Positions 36,224-45,909 of a stretch of DNA of 64,000 bases are shown piece by piece. Source of the stretch: CAZBSE01 sp964578625 (GTDB taxonomy: Bacteria > Actinomycetota > Humimicrobiia > Humimicrobiales > Humimicrobiaceae); assembly GCA_964578625.1 (NCBI GenBank), contig CAZODQ010000001.1, positions 62,001 through 126,000 of the forward strand, given 5' to 3'. A model generated the notes under the pieces. It was given only the letters and a program-made list of their open reading frames with translations, was not told the DNA's origin and did no database searches. Made by a program: the position numbers and the translations under genes. Positions within the stretch are counted from its first letter, which is position 1. Every line of letters begins with the position of its first letter.

Positions 36224-38371
36224 TTAAGAATTTTTTACCTGAAATTCCACTGCAAAGCTTATCCCAGTAGTTTGAATTAACTGCCATAAAGGAATTGGCC
36301 CTATATCCAGCTTATCTTTACTTTTTATAAATTCTCCGAATGATTTAATTTCATTCAAGTGTCCTTTGTCCTGAAAAGATAATTTCATATCATGATTACT
36401 TAATCCAAAAACATTTAATTCTTTAAAATCATTCATGGAAATAATCTTACCATCATAATAAATATCCATAACTTCCTTCGGAAACCTACTGTTCCCAAGC
36501 GATGCATAAGTCAAGCTACAAACTGAGCCATCTTTGTATTTAAGCAAAACAACAAAATTATCATTTATCATTATATTTTTCGACTTCGGACTTATAGAAA
36601 CAGCAGATACTTCCTCTACTTCAGCTCCAGTCAAATAACCGAATAAATCATATATATGACACGCTTCACCTATATTGCGTCCACCACCCTCTTCATTTTG
36701 AATCCATATATCAGGTGAGATATAACCAGCATTCATCCTGTAATTAATTATTAAAGGATTTTCTCTTCTCGAAACAAGGTAATATATTTTCTGACTAATA
36801 GAAGAAAAACGCCTATTAAATCCAATAGTAAACGGGGCTCTCCTTTTTTTTAAAACATTTATCAAATTTTCAAGCTCCGTCTGATTCAGTGCCATAGGTT
36901 TTTCAAGTAATATTGCTTTCCCTCTTTCAGCGGCTTTAATTGCAATTTCTGCATGCAGGTTATGTCTTGTAGAAACAATTACCATATTAATATTTTTATC
37001 CTTAATAATATAATCATAATCAGTTGTCGAATAATTTGCCCGATATCTTTTTGCAATATTATCTGCATTTCCTGAATCCTTATCACAAACAGCATAAATA
37101 CTAAATAAATCTGAAAGTTTTTCTAAATTAGGAAGATGGATGTCCTTTGTAAAACTACCTGCACCTATAATCCCTACTTTAATCCTTTCATCTATAATAT
37201 TATTATTTTTTCCGATAGAAGGGCGTAAAAGAATTTTTTTATCAGGCAGGCTCTTGTCATCGTATTCAATCAATATAATTAAAGGAGCTTTGGAGGAATC
37301 TTTGAGATCCTTATAAGCCTTTTCGGCACTTTCTATTGAATATATTTTTTCTATTAAGGCATTAACATCTATTTTATTTTGTGAAATCAATTCTAGATAT
37401 GCTTCCATATTTCTGTTTTCGGTCCATCTGACATATGAATAAGGATATTCAAAACCTTTTCTCTCATATTTTTCATCATATCTCCCCGGTCCATAAGAAG
37501 TTGAAATTAAAAGGTCAATCTCTTTTTTATAAAGTTCCTCTCTCTTAATATTTAAAGCCACATCACCAACAATTATTACCTTACCTTTTTTTCTGCACAT
37601 CTCTATTGACTGATTAATGACCGTACTGCTTATAGAAGCAGCTGTTATTATCACAGAGTCTACGCCCAGAAAATTTGTCTTTCTAATTACTTCATCAACA
37701 ACATTTACTTCATTGGGATTTATTCCATGATTTAAGCCTGTTTCGATTGATTTTTTTATCCTTGAGCTATTTAAATCCACTCCAATAGTTTTTACACCTG
37801 ATGCCTTAAGCATTTGATGAGTGAGCTGTCCGAGTATGCCAAGACCGATTATTACAGCGTTCTCTCCTATTCTTAAATCAGCTCTCCTAATTCCCTGCAT
37901 GGCAATTGCTCCAAGTGCAACAGTTGAAGCTTCCCGTAAAGATATATTTTCAGGTACTTTCACCGTTAAATTCTGAGGTACTGCAATAAATTCAGCGTGA
38001 TTTGCAATTCCGGCACCAGCGCAGGCCACCCTATTTCCTGGTTTAAAACCTGTAATGTTTTTGCCGGTCTCCAACACGATTCCTGCTGCTGAATATCCCA
38101 TTGGATTTTTTATGTTAATTTTGTCTCTTATTCTTAGAATTGCGTTTTTAATACCCTTTTCTTTAATCAAATCAAATGCTCTAATAATATTTTTCGGCTT
38201 CTCCATGGCTTTTTTATAAAGCGGTTTTGCAGACATTTTAATTCCTGCAAGCTCGGTGCCTGAAGAAATGCAGGAATAATGAACCTGTACTAGAATCTCA
38301 TCTTCATTAATTGTCGGTGAAGGTACTTCAATTACTAAAACGTCACCCCTCTTAATAAAAACTTGCTTCAT
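36224..38371 (-). CDS. Bi-domain oxidoreductase: MDR alcohol dehydrogenase-like plus Gfo/Idh/MocA
   Basis: A 715-residue fusion. Residues 1-370 are a medium-chain dehydrogenase with Rossmann motif GLGILGQ at 176-182. The position where a catalytic zinc GHE motif is expected reads NPMGYSAAG, so the usual zinc site is not conserved. Residues 397-715 are a Gfo/Idh/MocA oxidoreductase with GIIGAGSF at 400-407 and EKPMALN at 490-496. Such fusions are known beside heparinase-like and AsnB-like genes and probably oxidise or reduce a nucleotide sugar, exact substrate unknown. AGGAGGGG precedes the ATG, one of the strongest ribosome sites in the window. Confidence 0.9.
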   Translation of the reverse strand: MKQVFIKRGDVLVIEVPSPTINEDEILVQVHYSCISSGTELAGIKMSAKPLYKKAMEKPKNIIRAFDLIKEKGIKNAILRIRDKINIKNPMGYSAAGIVLETGKNITGFKPGNRVACAGAGIANHAEFIAVPQNLTVKVPENISLREASTVALGAIAMQGIRRADLRIGENAVIIGLGILGQLTHQMLKASGVKTIGVDLNSSRIKKSIETGLNHGINPNEVNVVDEVIRKTNFLGVDSVIITAASISSTVINQSIEMCRKKGKVIIVGDVALNIKREELYKKEIDLLISTSYGPGRYDEKYERKGFEYPYSYVRWTENRNMEAYLELISQNKIDVNALIEKIYSIESAEKAYKDLKDSSKAPLIILIEYDDKSLPDKKILLRPSIGKNNNIIDERIKVGIIGAGSFTKDIHLPNLEKLSDLFSIYAVCDKDSGNADNIAKRYRANYSTTDYDYIIKDKNINMVIVSTRHNLHAEIAIKAAERGKAILLEKPMALNQTELENLINVLKKRRAPFTIGFNRRFSSISQKIYYLVSRRENPLIINYRMNAGYISPDIWIQNEEGGGRNIGEACHIYDLFGYLTGAEVEEVSAVSISPKSKNIMINDNFVVLLKYKDGSVCSLTYASLGNSRFPKEVMDIYYDGKIISMNDFKELNVFGLSNHDMKLSFQDKGHLNEIKSFGEFIKSKDKLDIGPIPLWQLIQTTGISFAVEFQVKNS

Positions 38372-38385
38372 ATACTAAGCCCCTC

Positions 38386-39528
38386 CTAAAAATTACTATA
38401 AATTATATTTGCAATTTTTTCTGCAGCAAAACCATCTCCATAAGGATTCTTATCTATAATCATTTTATTATACTCTTCTTTATTATGAAGTAATATTTGA
38501 GCACTCTCAACTATCGAATCGGTACTAGTACCAACAAGTTTAGAAATACCCAGCTCGACTGATTCCGGCCTTTCCGTATACTTCCTGATAACAAGCACAG
38601 GTTTTTTCAAAGTTGGTGCTTCCTCCTGTATCCCTCCTGAATCGGTAATTATGAAATACGACTTACTCATAAGCCTTAGAAATGGCTCGTAACTCAATGG
38701 ATCAATTAACTTTATATTCTTCAAACTTTCCAGAATATTAAAAACAGGTTCTCTTACATTAGGATTTAGATGAACGGGATAAATAATTACCACCTTTGGA
38801 TTAATTTCAGCAATTTTTTTAAGTGCACTACAAATATTCTCTATATCTTTGCCAAAAGATTCTCTTCTGTGCATTGTAACCAAAATTAATTTCTCATAAC
38901 CATCTGTTAACTTTAATAATTTTTTTATATTCTTATTTCCATTTTTATCTTTTATTTTACTTATACCCCAGTTAATTGCATCGACAATAGTATTTCCTGT
39001 AAAAAAAATTTTAGCAGCTTCAATTTTTTCCGAAAGAAGATTTATTTCAGCCTTTTTTGTGGGCACAAAATTAAAATCCGAAATTTTGGAAATAAACTGC
39101 CTGTTTATTTCTTCAGGAAAAGGATTATATTTATTATAAGTTCTTAAACCAGCTTCAACATGACCAACTTTTATCTTCCAATAATATGCAACAAATGCTG
39201 TCAGGAATGCTGTTGTCGTATCGCCTTGAACTAAAACTATATCCGGCCTTATTTTTAAAAAAATATTTTCAATGCCTCTAATAACCATTGATGTCAGATA
39301 GCTCAGAGACTGATTTTCTGACATTATATTAAGCTCAAAGTCGGGTTTCAATTCAAAAAAATCAATTACCTGTTCAAGCATTTCTTTGTGCTGACCTGTC
39401 GAACATATAATAAGCTCGAATTTATCGTTCTGTTTTTCCATAACTTTTATAACCGGGGCCAGTTTTATCCCTTCAGGTCTTGTCCCGAATGAAACTAAAA
39501 TTTTAACTCTTCTTTCTTTCTTATCCAT
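38386..39528 (-). CDS. wecB: UDP-N-acetylglucosamine 2-epimerase (non-hydrolysing)
   Basis: A 380-residue GT-B-fold epimerase converting UDP-GlcNAc to UDP-ManNAc. It shows FGTRPEGIKLAPVI at the N-terminus, VLVQGDTTTAFLTAF, KVGHVEAGLRTYN, FPEEINRQF, VTMHRRESFG and the C-terminal ITDSGGIQEEAPTLKKPVL with RKYTERPESVELG. All are WecB/MnaA hallmarks and the length fits. I prefer the ATG at 39528 over the TTG at 39546. The next upstream gene encodes UDP-ManNAc dehydrogenase, so the pair yields UDP-ManNAcA. Confidence 0.94.
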   Translation of the reverse strand: MDKKERRVKILVSFGTRPEGIKLAPVIKVMEKQNDKFELIICSTGQHKEMLEQVIDFFELKPDFELNIMSENQSLSYLTSMVIRGIENIFLKIRPDIVLVQGDTTTAFLTAFVAYYWKIKVGHVEAGLRTYNKYNPFPEEINRQFISKISDFNFVPTKKAEINLLSEKIEAAKIFFTGNTIVDAINWGISKIKDKNGNKNIKKLLKLTDGYEKLILVTMHRRESFGKDIENICSALKKIAEINPKVVIIYPVHLNPNVREPVFNILESLKNIKLIDPLSYEPFLRLMSKSYFIITDSGGIQEEAPTLKKPVLVIRKYTERPESVELGISKLVGTSTDSIVESAQILLHNKEEYNKMIIDKNPYGDGFAAEKIANIIYSNF

Positions 39529-39594
39529 TTTGTTCAAACTGCACAAATAATTAAATCAACATAAAAATGTACTCTGGATTATAATTAATTTATC

Positions 39595-40839
39595 CTAAAT
39601 CCTGAAATAATTAAATCCTGCCTTTTTAACTATATTTAAATCATAGAAGTTTCTCGTATCGAATATGTTTATGTTTCTCATCAGCTTTGCAATATTCCCA
39701 AGATTAATTTTTTTAAATTCATTGTGACCAGCAAAAAGAATCAATAAATCAGAATCTTCAAGAGCTGTATTTAAATTTGAAAGCTTGCCTTTATAATTTG
39801 TTACAACCGGGTCGAATACAGCAACATCCACGCCTTTTTTAGAAAGTTCCTTTATTATTGTCAAGGCAGGACTTTCCCTTGTATCCCCGACATTTTCCTT
39901 ATAGGCAATACCAAATATTGTAACCTTAGGATTTTTAATACCGTTAATTATATTTAATATTCTTTCAGCAATAACATAAGGTCTAGAATTATTAATATTC
40001 CTGCATTTTTCAATTAATGTTTGCTTCCTTTCGATACTCTCTAAAATAAACCATGGGTCTATTGATATACAATGACCTCCAACTCCCGGACCTGGACTTA
40101 AAATATTGACCCTTGGGTGCATGTTTGCGTATTTTACTACATCCCATATATCGATATTATAATCATTACATATTTCTGAAAGTTCATTAGCAAAGGCAAT
40201 ATTTACATCCCTATAAGTATTTTCGGCAAGTTTAACAAACTCTGAAGTTTCAAGTGCGGTAAGATAAATATTTCCTTTAACAAAACTACTATAAATTTCA
40301 CTGGCAAGTTCTGCAGACTTTTTATTTATTCCTCCAATCACTCTGTCATTATTTACAAGTTCATAAATTATTTTACCTGGGAGAACCCTTTCGGGGCAGT
40401 AAGCAAGATAATAGTGCACTCCAGCTATTAAGCCATTTTTCGATATTATATCACCAACAACATTTCTAGTTGTACCAGGAGGAGATGTTGATTCTAATAT
40501 TATAAGATTCTTTTTTGTTATGTAATCCTTTATCGTTTCTGAAGCAGAGATTATATAACCAAGATCGGCTTTATTATTTTTATTTAGAGGAGTTGGTACA
40601 GCAATTATATAAACATCTGATTTCTCAACCTTATTTGAAACTTTTAACTTCCCACTGGCAATAACCTTTAAAAAAATTTCTTCCAAATCCTGCTCTTCTA
40701 TATGAAGTTTCCCAGAATTTAGTTTATTGATTATTTTCTCATCAATATCAACTCCCAAAACATTAAAACCGCTGTTTGCAAGTACACATGCAGTTGGAAG
40801 CCCAATATAACCCAAACCCAACACACTAATTTTCTTCAT
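39595..40839 (-). CDS. wecC: UDP-N-acetyl-D-mannosamine dehydrogenase
   Basis: A 414-residue UDP-sugar 6-dehydrogenase producing UDP-ManNAcA with NAD+. It has GLGYIGLPTA at 8-17, AVPTPLN near 80, ESTSPPGTT, YLAYCPERVLPG (the CPER-PG form typical of WecC, unlike the GYSPERINPGD of the 3557 enzyme) and the catalytic GGHCISIDPWF with Cys257. The C-terminal domain begins with ESPALTII. AGGG lies upstream of the ATG. With WecB it forms the second hexosaminuronate pathway of the window. Confidence 0.94.
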   Translation of the reverse strand: MKKISVLGLGYIGLPTACVLANSGFNVLGVDIDEKIINKLNSGKLHIEEQDLEEIFLKVIASGKLKVSNKVEKSDVYIIAVPTPLNKNNKADLGYIISASETIKDYITKKNLIILESTSPPGTTRNVVGDIISKNGLIAGVHYYLAYCPERVLPGKIIYELVNNDRVIGGINKKSAELASEIYSSFVKGNIYLTALETSEFVKLAENTYRDVNIAFANELSEICNDYNIDIWDVVKYANMHPRVNILSPGPGVGGHCISIDPWFILESIERKQTLIEKCRNINNSRPYVIAERILNIINGIKNPKVTIFGIAYKENVGDTRESPALTIIKELSKKGVDVAVFDPVVTNYKGKLSNLNTALEDSDLLILFAGHNEFKKINLGNIAKLMRNINIFDTRNFYDLNIVKKAGFNYFRI

Positions 40840-40916
40840 AATCTAGCCCTTCACTTTTACTTAAACCTAATGTATCAGTTTAATTTAAATATTATATTAT
40901 TAATTAGTTTTAATTA

Positions 40917-42125
40917 TTACTTTTTACTTGTGCTGCCAACCAGACTGTCATAGATACTGACAACCTTATTCTTTATCTTTGAATACTCAAGCCTTTCGTA
41001 AAGTATATTATAATTTGATTCAGCAGCCTTATTTACCAAATCATCATCTGCCAGAGCCTTTCTGATAGCCTTTTCAACATTTTCGGGATCTTCAGGCTTT
41101 ACAAGGATTCCCGTTTCTTCATTTTTAAACCATTTACTAGCACATGAAGTATCAGATTGTATCGGAAATGATCCCATAACCATTGCCTCAAGCAGAGATG
41201 TGCTTATTGCATCTGTTATACTTAATCCTATGGAAATTCTCGCACTTCCGTGATAAGACAATATTTTATCATAAGAAGTATTGGATGGTATTATAAATGT
41301 TTCAATTCCTGTTTTTTGTGTAAACAACTCTGCAGCAATTATTACATCTATTGTATCCACACTGTAAATAAGTATTCTATAACCTTTAAGTACATCCGAG
41401 CATCGCTCCAGTGCTCTCAATCCTACAAGTGCTCTTCCTGCCCAATTCTGGTAGCCCTTAAGCATTATATTTTTTCTCTCAGAAGTCAGCCCATGAGATT
41501 TTATTCTGTTTATCTTCTTAAAATCAATTCCACCCGAGTTTGGAACTACAGGCAAAAACCTGCCTTTAAAACCAAGCTTTTTTGCAATCTTAATATCACT
41601 ACTGCATTCCCCAGAGAGATAATCACAATTCGAAAGAACACTCCTAATTTTTCCCCTGTGTTTTGAGATCCTACTGAACAAATTTAGTTCACTCCCCCAA
41701 TTGGTAACAATCCATTTTGGAAATGCTCCTTTGTACCTTTTTTTGGCCTCCAGAGTAATATACCCTGCTTCCTGGATATGCATTGAATGGATCACATCAG
41801 GTCTTATTCTTATTAAAATCCTAAGTAATTTTTCAGTTCGCCTTTCTGGAAAAAACCTTTTTACAACATCTCCCCAACTGAAGAAACTGGTATTTTTATC
41901 CATCAGAAAATCCGGGATTTTCATTACTGTTTTCTTACTTTTAAATCTGTTGATTAGAAATCTTAAAAATTTTGAGCTGCAAACATTAACAGGCGGCATT
42001 TCTGGGTGTACTGAAGTAAAGCTGTTTGTCGGGAATAGATATATATCATACCCCTGATCATAGATAAGATTTACCCATCTTGCTGTATGCACACTATTTG
42101 CCATTGCCACTATTAATAATTTCAT
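40917..42125 (-). CDS. Glycosyltransferase family 4 (divergent)
   Basis: A 402-residue GT-B protein beginning MKLLIVAMANSVHTARWVNL, a signature of a GT4 subgroup. It contains DVIHSMHIQEAGYIT in the acceptor half, MLKGYQNWAGRALVGLRAL where donor domains begin, and STSLLEAMVMGSFPIQSD at the donor site, with the first EX7E residue changed to a polar residue. A LVKPEDPENVEKAI segment and a helical end complete the fold. It precedes the ManNAcA genes by 77 bases, so it may use UDP-ManNAcA, but that is only positional evidence. Confidence 0.88.
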   Translation of the reverse strand: MKLLIVAMANSVHTARWVNLIYDQGYDIYLFPTNSFTSVHPEMPPVNVCSSKFLRFLINRFKSKKTVMKIPDFLMDKNTSFFSWGDVVKRFFPERRTEKLLRILIRIRPDVIHSMHIQEAGYITLEAKKRYKGAFPKWIVTNWGSELNLFSRISKHRGKIRSVLSNCDYLSGECSSDIKIAKKLGFKGRFLPVVPNSGGIDFKKINRIKSHGLTSERKNIMLKGYQNWAGRALVGLRALERCSDVLKGYRILIYSVDTIDVIIAAELFTQKTGIETFIIPSNTSYDKILSYHGSARISIGLSITDAISTSLLEAMVMGSFPIQSDTSCASKWFKNEETGILVKPEDPENVEKAIRKALADDDLVNKAAESNYNILYERLEYSKIKNKVVSIYDSLVGSTSKK

Positions 42126-42139
42126 AGATCTCTAACTGT

Positions 42140-42877
42140 TTATTTTGTAATTTTTAAACTGGCCTTTAGCGATTTCAATAAAATCAATCCATTATTAAAC
42201 CATTTTTTTAAAATCAGCCATAGATACTTTATTATAATTTTTCTAACTTCGGTCTTTGTCAGTTTATTCAATTTAGAATAAAATCCTAATTGATCAAATC
42301 TTGCAATTGGAATAGAAACTAAATCTACTACTACATCGTTTGAAAAACATCTTATCCAATATTCATAATCCATTGCAATATTTAAAGATTCATCAAACAT
42401 ACCGTATTTGTCATACAAATATCTCTTCGTTATGGTAGAGGGATGCGGAATCCAGCTTAGCAAAGGAGGCCACAATGCCCACATTTGTGGGTGCCTGGGA
42501 ATCATATGTGATGGAACATTTTCAATTTGGAAAATAATTGCATCAGAATCACTACGAGATAGTAAATTTAGAAAAACCCCGACATCCAAACTATTATGAA
42601 TTTCATCTCCGCCATTCAAAAACCATACCCAACCTGCTTCTATTTTTTTCAGGCCAAAATTAAATGCTGTAGCAATTCCTGAAGGCTCCTGCCAGTAATA
42701 TTTTATATTCTTTTTATTTTGTAAATAATTTATTACCCTTTTTTTATTTTTACCGGTACTGCTATCAACAATAATCTGACAAATATTATACTCTTCACGA
42801 ATCTTTTTTGTGCTCGTTATAGTTTTTTTTAAGCCTTTAATATCATCTTTTGTTACTGTAATGATGTTAAGTATCAT
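42140..42877 (-). CDS. Glycosyltransferase family 2 (short)
   Basis: A 245-residue GT-A fold protein with LNIITVTKDDIKGLKKT, CQIIVDSSTGKNKK, a GIATAFNFGLKKI segment and WFLNGGDEIHN as the metal-binding region. PSTITKRYLYDKYGMFDESL and DYEYWIRCF are typical of WcaA/WcaE-like GT2 enzymes. The catalytic C-terminal motif is present and the length is normal for that subgroup. The gene lies 14 bases upstream of a GT4 and 23 bases downstream of another GT2. Confidence 0.9.
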   Translation of the reverse strand: MILNIITVTKDDIKGLKKTITSTKKIREEYNICQIIVDSSTGKNKKRVINYLQNKKNIKYYWQEPSGIATAFNFGLKKIEAGWVWFLNGGDEIHNSLDVGVFLNLLSRSDSDAIIFQIENVPSHMIPRHPQMWALWPPLLSWIPHPSTITKRYLYDKYGMFDESLNIAMDYEYWIRCFSNDVVVDLVSIPIARFDQLGFYSKLNKLTKTEVRKIIIKYLWLILKKWFNNGLILLKSLKASLKITK

Positions 42878-42900
42878 AATGAATAAACCATTTTTAATTT

Positions 42901-43908
42901 CTAAATTCTAAAAAATACTTTTAAAATTTTATCTATAGCTCTCACAAAAAAATTTCCCTGATTATACTGGGTCCTTCTAAGCCAGAAATGAAATATTTTT
43001 AAAAAAAAATTTCTGGGATCTTTATATTTATCAGTATCCTCATAGCCATACTCTTTGGCAATAGCTTCCCAATCAATATACCAGATATCTTCTCTTCTAA
43101 ATAATTGTACTCCATATTTACGAAAGTATTTCAACACCACCTTGTCCCAATAATAGTGCTTACGCTTGTCCACTACCGAGAGGTCAATCCCTGATTTCTT
43201 GTAATAATCAAACCATTGGTCGGGAATTTTTTTTAACTCATTTTTCTTTACTGCATACATATGATGATATGGCCTGAAGATTTGAATAGAACTCTTCTGT
43301 GGGTTATTGATTCTTTCCCAGCACTGATACCACCTGTGCTTACTTTCCATTCTGTTCCAGTCAGTATATTGAAAATGCATAACTTTCGTCTTATCAAGTA
43401 ATAAAATATCTGAATCTTTTGGATAAATCATTCTATTGGTATGAATTTTATCTGCAAGATATTCACTCTTATCATCAATAAAACCCCATGCCAAGTCCAT
43501 TGGGCCAAACCAGTAGTGCTTTAAATCCGGTAAAATATTAACAAATTTTGACTTTATAACTGTCCCGGGGTTTGAATTTAATACTTTTTCCCACTCACTA
43601 CTAAAAAATAAATCAGGAGTAAAAAATTCATCAGCATCAAGAGCAATTAAAACTTTGCCGCCTTTTATTTTTCGTGCTTCTTCAAATAAAACTTTCCTGA
43701 CTAGAAACTCATTATAATCTGTACAAGAATTTTCTATTAGCCTGACTTTCTCATATCTATTAGCAATATCTTTTGAATTATCATCCGAGTTCTGGTCTGA
43801 AACAATAATATAATCGGCCCAAATACTTGCAGAACTTAAAAATTTATCTAAAATCCAAGATTCATTCCTAATTGGAGTTAGACATATCACAGAGTTTTTT
43901 TTATACAT
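42901..43908 (-). CDS. Glycosyltransferase family 2-like protein
   Basis: A 335-residue GT-A protein. It starts VICLTPIRNESWILDKFL, followed by YIIVSDQNSDDNS and a clear metal-binding motif ALDADEFFTP. This N-terminal pattern is that of the GT2 subgroup that glycosylates in place without a long acceptor domain. The remaining 200 residues are rich in Trp, Tyr and His and contain HFQYTDWNRMESKHRWYQ, matching cellulose/LPS core-type GT2 relatives. The ATG at 43908 is adjacent to an in-frame TTG at 43911; the ATG is preferred. The stop of the upstream GT4 is 6 bases away. Confidence 0.88.
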   Translation of the reverse strand: MYKKNSVICLTPIRNESWILDKFLSSASIWADYIIVSDQNSDDNSKDIANRYEKVRLIENSCTDYNEFLVRKVLFEEARKIKGGKVLIALDADEFFTPDLFFSSEWEKVLNSNPGTVIKSKFVNILPDLKHYWFGPMDLAWGFIDDKSEYLADKIHTNRMIYPKDSDILLLDKTKVMHFQYTDWNRMESKHRWYQCWERINNPQKSSIQIFRPYHHMYAVKKNELKKIPDQWFDYYKKSGIDLSVVDKRKHYYWDKVVLKYFRKYGVQLFRREDIWYIDWEAIAKEYGYEDTDKYKDPRNFFLKIFHFWLRRTQYNQGNFFVRAIDKILKVFFRI

Positions 43909-43914
43909 CAATAA

Positions 43915-45120
43915 TTAAAAGATTTTCCTTAAAATTTTTCCAATTATATTTCTTTTTTTATAAAATAAATGTGAATCGCTTCCCCACACTTCTCTATATA
44001 CTTCAAATGAATTTATTATAGAAAAAACTTCCCTGGTATAATCATTAAAAGTCCAGTTACTTACATAATCATATGCCTTATCAGTCAATTTTTTTCTTAA
44101 TTCTTTGTCTTTCATAAGTGAATATATTGCATCAGCAAACTCATCTGCATTATTAGGATCAACCAATAATGCATTATCTTTAAGCTGGTCTTCAGAACCA
44201 CTGACCTTCGATGCAACTACTGGACACCTCAATAAAAAGGCTTCCAATGGAGGCAAGTTATCCGGACCAAAATAAGAGACAAATACTAAAGCAAGAGCAT
44301 TTTTATATAATCCAATAAGGTTCCCCCTTGGGACAAAATCATAAAATAAAACCCTATCCTGCAAATTAAAGTCTTTACAAATTTCCTGTAAATATCGTTT
44401 ATTCCCACCATCTTTTCCGGAAAAAATAGCGAATAATTTTACTCCATATTTTTTTTCTAAAACAACCAAAGACTGTAATATTCTGAAATGATTCTTATGA
44501 GGATAATAAGTAGCAGGATAAAAAATATATTCGCCCTCAAATGGTTTCTTAAATTCCCTAAATTTCTCCTTTTCTATACCAGAGACAGGAAACGGTAAAA
44601 CTTTTATTCTATCACTTTGTATATTATAAAAATTCATAATTTCTTTCTTCCCGACTTCTGTGCCACACAAGATAAAAGAGGCTTTCTCTATTCTTCTTCT
44701 ATATAAATTATCCCTATCGTCCCATTCACCTCCAAAACTAACCTCTGGAAAAAAGGGGTAAATACGGTGATCCAAATCCCATACAGTATAAATATAAGGG
44801 ATCTCTGTTTCTTCAAATAACTGAGATGCACACCATAATATATCTATTCCCCTGTCTTTTAACTCTTTATCTAAAATAGAAATATAATTATTTGGCCTAA
44901 AAATATTTTTGTTTATCTGCCATCTTCCTATAAATTTACCCACTCTTTTAAGTTTTATAAAATTAACCCTGGACTTTTCAAATTCGCAATCATTATACGA
45001 AAAAATAAAGATGTTCCCCTGATTATAATTTTCCAAAATAGAATTCAAGATGCTACTTTCAAAGGTGAAAGCACCCCCACTAGTTTCATTTGCTCCTGGT
45101 ATAAAAACACCAATTCGCAT
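43915..45120 (-). CDS. Glycosyltransferase family 4
   Basis: A 401-residue GT-B enzyme with GVFIPGANETSGGAFTFESS at the N-terminus, DILWCASQLFEETEIPY, YTVWDLDHRIYPFFPEV, YIFYPATYYPHKNHFRIL and the donor site SYFGPDNLPPLEAFLLRCP. In this subgroup the first donor-site Glu is commonly replaced as here, while the second is kept. It sits between a class I methyltransferase and a GT2. Specificity unknown. Confidence 0.91.
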   Translation of the reverse strand: MRIGVFIPGANETSGGAFTFESSILNSILENYNQGNIFIFSYNDCEFEKSRVNFIKLKRVGKFIGRWQINKNIFRPNNYISILDKELKDRGIDILWCASQLFEETEIPYIYTVWDLDHRIYPFFPEVSFGGEWDDRDNLYRRRIEKASFILCGTEVGKKEIMNFYNIQSDRIKVLPFPVSGIEKEKFREFKKPFEGEYIFYPATYYPHKNHFRILQSLVVLEKKYGVKLFAIFSGKDGGNKRYLQEICKDFNLQDRVLFYDFVPRGNLIGLYKNALALVFVSYFGPDNLPPLEAFLLRCPVVASKVSGSEDQLKDNALLVDPNNADEFADAIYSLMKDKELRKKLTDKAYDYVSNWTFNDYTREVFSIINSFEVYREVWGSDSHLFYKKRNIIGKILRKIF

Positions 45121-45147
45121 TTACGCTCCTTTTAAAAGCACTAATCA

Positions 45148-45909
45148 TTATTTAATTCTTTTTAAAACAAAACATATACCCCAACTATTTATACTGGGCT
45201 TTTTACCTGTCAGAAATTCTTCTACCGAAATTATTTTAAAATCTTTACCTGAAAATGACTCAATCTCAGGAATAAAAAAATAACGCATCTCATGTTTTTC
45301 ATCAATCTCTTCAATTTTATTTGTAATATCATCTATAACTAAAATTTGATAATTAACTTCAACCACATTGGTATCATAATTAGTAGCCGGTTCAGAAATT
45401 CTAATGATTCTTTTACCATTAGATGAAAATCTATTTACTCTCACAAGAGGTTTCAAATTTAAAACGGCAGGACCATACCAACAATCAAAAATAAACAATC
45501 CATTTGAAGATAAGCAATTTTTCACTACGTCGAAAGTCGATTTTATATCAGAATTTGTTATTTGATAACTTAAAACATGAAAAAGTGAAACGACAACATC
45601 GAATTTTTCATTCAACTCTATATTTCTAATATCTCCATTTATCAACTTTATATTCGAACCTTTACAATTTAAGCAATTCTTTCCTGCAACCGAAAGCATT
45701 TTCTTTGATCTATCCACACCACATGTATCATAACCATTTTTAGCAAAATGCAGTAAATGCTTACCAGTCCCACAACCTAAATCCAATATTTTTTTTGCCC
45801 CTGGATTATTCTTTTTTATTATTCTATTTATATATTCTACTTCTCCTGCGTAATCCTTATGTTCGTAAAATAAATCATAATAATTAGCGTAATCTTTAAA
45901 AACTTTCAT
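45148..45909 (-). CDS. Class I SAM-dependent methyltransferase
   Basis: A 253-residue Rossmann methyltransferase with DLFYEHKDYAGEVEYI, the SAM motif ILDLGCGTGKHLLHFA near 41-56, GVDRSKKMLSVA, LINGDIRNIEL, VVSLFHVLSYQ and GLFIFDCWYGPAVL. This is a typical DegT-linked sugar N- or O-methyltransferase layout. Its ATG overlaps the aminotransferase stop as ATGA, so a coupled amination then methylation of a nucleotide sugar is a fair inference. Confidence 0.88.
   Translation of the reverse strand: MKVFKDYANYYDLFYEHKDYAGEVEYINRIIKKNNPGAKKILDLGCGTGKHLLHFAKNGYDTCGVDRSKKMLSVAGKNCLNCKGSNIKLINGDIRNIELNEKFDVVVSLFHVLSYQITNSDIKSTFDVVKNCLSSNGLFIFDCWYGPAVLNLKPLVRVNRFSSNGKRIIRISEPATNYDTNVVEVNYQILVIDDITNKIEEIDEKHEMRYFFIPEIESFSGKDFKIISVEEFLTGKKPSINSWGICFVLKRIK

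Noticed and set aside
41250..41666. Plus-strand frame of 138 codons opposite a GT4 gene
   Set aside because: Low-complexity Ser/Cys/Tyr-rich translation that follows the codon pattern of the minus-strand gene.
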